Positions 62,385-64,000 of a stretch of DNA of 64,000 bases are shown here, piece by piece. Numbering within the stretch: position 1 is the stretch's first letter; each line of letters opens with the position of its first letter. The DNA is from Nitrosopumilus sp. b1 (GTDB taxonomy: Archaea; Thermoproteota; Nitrososphaeria; Nitrososphaerales; Nitrosopumilaceae). The stretch is from the NCBI RefSeq assembly GCF_014078545.1, contig NZ_MU078723.1:340122-404121 (forward strand), in the 5' to 3' direction. Both the position numbers and the translations under genes were made by a program. The notes under the pieces are model-generated. The model was not told the DNA's origin. It searched no databases and saw nothing but the letters and a program-made list of their open reading frames with translations.

Positions 62385-63479
62385 TTGTCGGGTAGCTCAA
62401 TTGGAAAGAGGTTAGTTCTAACAAGTTTTGGTGAAAGTCATGGTAAATGCATTGGTGCAGTTTTAGACGGATGTCCTGCAGGTTTGGAGCTAGAAGAAAA
62501 GGACATTCAGAAAATGTTAGATTACAGAAGACCGGGACAATCAATAATCACTACACAAAGAAAAGAAGGAGACCAAGTGGAAATTATTTCAGGAGTTTTC
62601 AGGGGATACACTACAGGTGCACCAATTACAATGATAATTTGGAATAAGGATCAGAATTCAAAAGATTATGATAATCTAGTTACAAAATTACGTCCAGGTC
62701 ATTCGGATTATCCAGCTATGATCAAATACAAAAAGTTCAATGATCATCGAGGAGGAGGAAGATTTTCTGGAAGGTTGACTGCAACACATGTGATGGGTGG
62801 AGCAATTGCACGAAAGCTTCTAAAAGTTTCACTTGGGGTTGAAACAAATTCTTTTACAGTGCAAATCGGGAAGATAAAAACCGATAAAGAAATCACATCA
62901 AAGATGTTACGTTTGATTTATTCAAATGATGTCAGATGTCCTGATGAAAAGATTGCTAAAAAAATGAAGAATTCAATTTTGGAAGCAAGAAAGAAAGGAG
63001 ATTCATTAGGAGGAATAATAGAATCAATTACTACTAACCTTCCAGTAGGAATCGGAGAACCAATCTTTAGCTCATTAGAATCAGAAATTAGCAAGGCAAT
63101 GTTTTCAATTCCATCAGTAAAGGGCGTTGAATTTGGTTCAGGATTTGAAGGAGCAACCAGTTTTGGTTCAAAAAATAATGATCTTTACACTATCAAAGGA
63201 GGTAAAATAGTTACAAAAACTAACAACTCTGGAGGAATTTTAGGAGGATTATCAAATGGAATGCCAATTGTTCTAAGAATTGCTTTCAAACCAGCATCAT
63301 CAATTTCCATGAAACAACCCACAGTAGATATCAAATCAAAGAAACCCGCTACATTGCAAGTTAAGGGAAGACATGATCCATGTGTTGTACCACGGGCACC
63401 ACCAGTTGTGGATTCTTTAGTTGCATTAACCATTGCAGATCATGCATTACAAGGTGGTTTCATCAAACCAATTCTATAG
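62385..63479 (+). CDS. aroC: Chorismate synthase
   Basis: 364 residues. 'LTSFGESHGKCIGAVLDGCPAG' at the start, 'RRPGQSIITTQRKEGD', 'RPGHSDYPAMIKY', 'HRGGGRFSGRLTATHVMGGAIA' (split over its two halves) and 'GRHDPCVVPRAPPV' near the end are the three classical signatures. It uses reduced FMN to make chorismate from EPSP. Start TTG. The chorismate mutase-aminotransferase gene starts three bases after the stop. Confidence 0.95.
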   Translation: MSGSSIGKRLVLTSFGESHGKCIGAVLDGCPAGLELEEKDIQKMLDYRRPGQSIITTQRKEGDQVEIISGVFRGYTTGAPITMIIWNKDQNSKDYDNLVTKLRPGHSDYPAMIKYKKFNDHRGGGRFSGRLTATHVMGGAIARKLLKVSLGVETNSFTVQIGKIKTDKEITSKMLRLIYSNDVRCPDEKIAKKMKNSILEARKKGDSLGGIIESITTNLPVGIGEPIFSSLESEISKAMFSIPSVKGVEFGSGFEGATSFGSKNNDLYTIKGGKIVTKTNNSGGILGGLSNGMPIVLRIAFKPASSISMKQPTVDIKSKKPATLQVKGRHDPCVVPRAPPVVDSLVALTIADHALQGGFIKPIL

Positions 63480-63482
63480 AGC

Positions 63483-64000
63483 ATGACAGACATCGACAAC
63501 CTTCGTAATCAAATGGAAGAGATCACTCTAGAAATGATTGGACTTCTAAAGAAGAGAACCGAAATTGCAAAAGAAATTGGCCAAGTCAAGAAAAGCTTAG
63601 GGATTAGCGTAACAGATGAGAGTAGAGAAGGAGATCTAAGAAAAAAAGTACTTTCATTATCTAAAGAATTGCAATTGGATGAAAAATTAGCATCAAAGTA
63701 TCTGAATTTCTTATTAAATGAATCAGTGAGAGTCCAGTCATCTGACAAACAAACGCATCTATCGATATTTCTAAAAGCAAAAGAGATGGAAGAGAAAGGA
63801 GAAAAAATTATCCATATGGAAGTTGGTGAGCCAGATTTTATGCCGCCAAAAATTGTTAAAAATGCATTAGAAGAAGTGTACGACAAGGGATTTGTAAAAT
63901 ATGGACAAGCACAAGGAATGCCGGAATTTAGAAAAGAGATTGCTCAGAAAAATTCCAAAGAATTCAACCAATCTATAACTTTAGAAAATGTTTTAGTCAG
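63483..64000 (+). CDS. Chorismate mutase (AroQ)-class I aminotransferase fusion, 3' end cut off
   Basis: The ATG follows aroC by three bases and the frame is open to the right edge (172 codons). Residues 1-85 are an AroQ-type chorismate mutase: Arg in 'NLRNQMEEI', Arg in 'KKRTEIAKEIGQVKK' and 'TDESREGDLRKKV', matching the DxxRE motif. From about 95 the chain enters a class I/II PLP aminotransferase: 'HLSIFLKAKEMEEKGEKII', 'MEVGEPDFMPPKIVKNALEE' and 'YGQAQGMPEFRKEIAQ'. It would convert chorismate to prephenate and carry an aminotransferase, perhaps for prephenate or aromatic 2-oxo acids. The rest lies outside the window. Confidence 0.9.
   Translation, partial: MTDIDNLRNQMEEITLEMIGLLKKRTEIAKEIGQVKKSLGISVTDESREGDLRKKVLSLSKELQLDEKLASKYLNFLLNESVRVQSSDKQTHLSIFLKAKEMEEKGEKIIHMEVGEPDFMPPKIVKNALEEVYDKGFVKYGQAQGMPEFRKEIAQKNSKEFNQSITLENVLV

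Overview
The window looks like chromosomal DNA of a mesophilic ammonia-oxidising thaumarchaeon of the Nitrosopumilus/Nitrosarchaeum kind. This rests on low GC, archaeal TATA boxes about 24-31 bases before start codons (often apparently leaderless mRNAs), frequent TTG/GTG starts, archaeal-type genes (class I lysyl-tRNA synthetase, Elp3, PAC2 proteasome chaperone, FilR1-like regulators, archaeal shikimate kinase, two-step archaeal entry to dehydroquinate), F420 biosynthesis genes, a small blue copper protein, an IPEF-type C-terminal surface anchor and many small zinc-finger proteins. No amo, rRNA, CRISPR, prophage or insertion sequence is seen. The genus is inferred, not proven.

Layout. 0.1-7.7 kb: SRPBCC protein, glycosyltransferase, HtrA protease, cofG-cofH-tldE-like operon, Ca2+/cation exchanger. 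7.9-17.4 kb: winged-helix protein with an inverted repeat at its start, Kazal-cupredoxin fusion, PAC2 protein, purM, Na+/H+ antiporter, zinc-finger protein with a histone-H1-like tail, elp3, lysS, coiled-coil protein. 17.4-27.7 kb: accessory region of very small genes, three stand-alone response regulators, a HEAT-repeat protein, an 8-TM protein, a radical SAM enzyme and a methyltransferase. 27.7-47.4 kb: nitroreductase, then three very large exported proteins (subtilase, metzincin, beta-propeller surface protein) bracketed by two paralogous FilR1-like regulators, followed by two divergent class III cyclase-like proteins, a zinc-ribbon output-like protein and a fourth large exported metalloprotease. 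47.5-54.2 kb: tRNA-Arg, aquaporin, peroxiredoxin, two paralogous disordered proteins, small zinc proteins, a UbiD-family decarboxylase and an MqnC-like enzyme. 54.4-64.0 kb: the aromatic amino acid pathway nearly complete (ADH synthase, DHQ synthase II, aroD, aroE, shikimate kinase, aroA, aroC and a chorismate mutase-aminotransferase fusion running off the right edge), interrupted by a response regulator, a small DNA-binding-like protein and a CBS-domain antiporter.

How it fits together. The aro block takes precursors to chorismate and on toward prephenate and an amino acid. cofG/cofH make the F420 chromophore; the MqnC-like and UbiD-like enzymes suggest quinone synthesis, although the UbiD protein could instead belong to the archaeal mevalonate pathway. 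The 28-47 kb region reads as an exported protein-degradation and attachment module with its own regulators and nucleotide-cyclase-like signalling proteins; that functional link is inference from position. The most unusual items are this island, a pair of cyclase-like proteins each lacking a different catalytic residue, a 60-bp duplicated promoter element with an apparent gene remnant, the Kazal-cupredoxin fusion, the zinc-finger/H1-tail protein, the RG(S/T)LPKG disordered paralogues and several perfect inverted repeats sitting at start codons. No gene-free stretch exceeds 300 bases.
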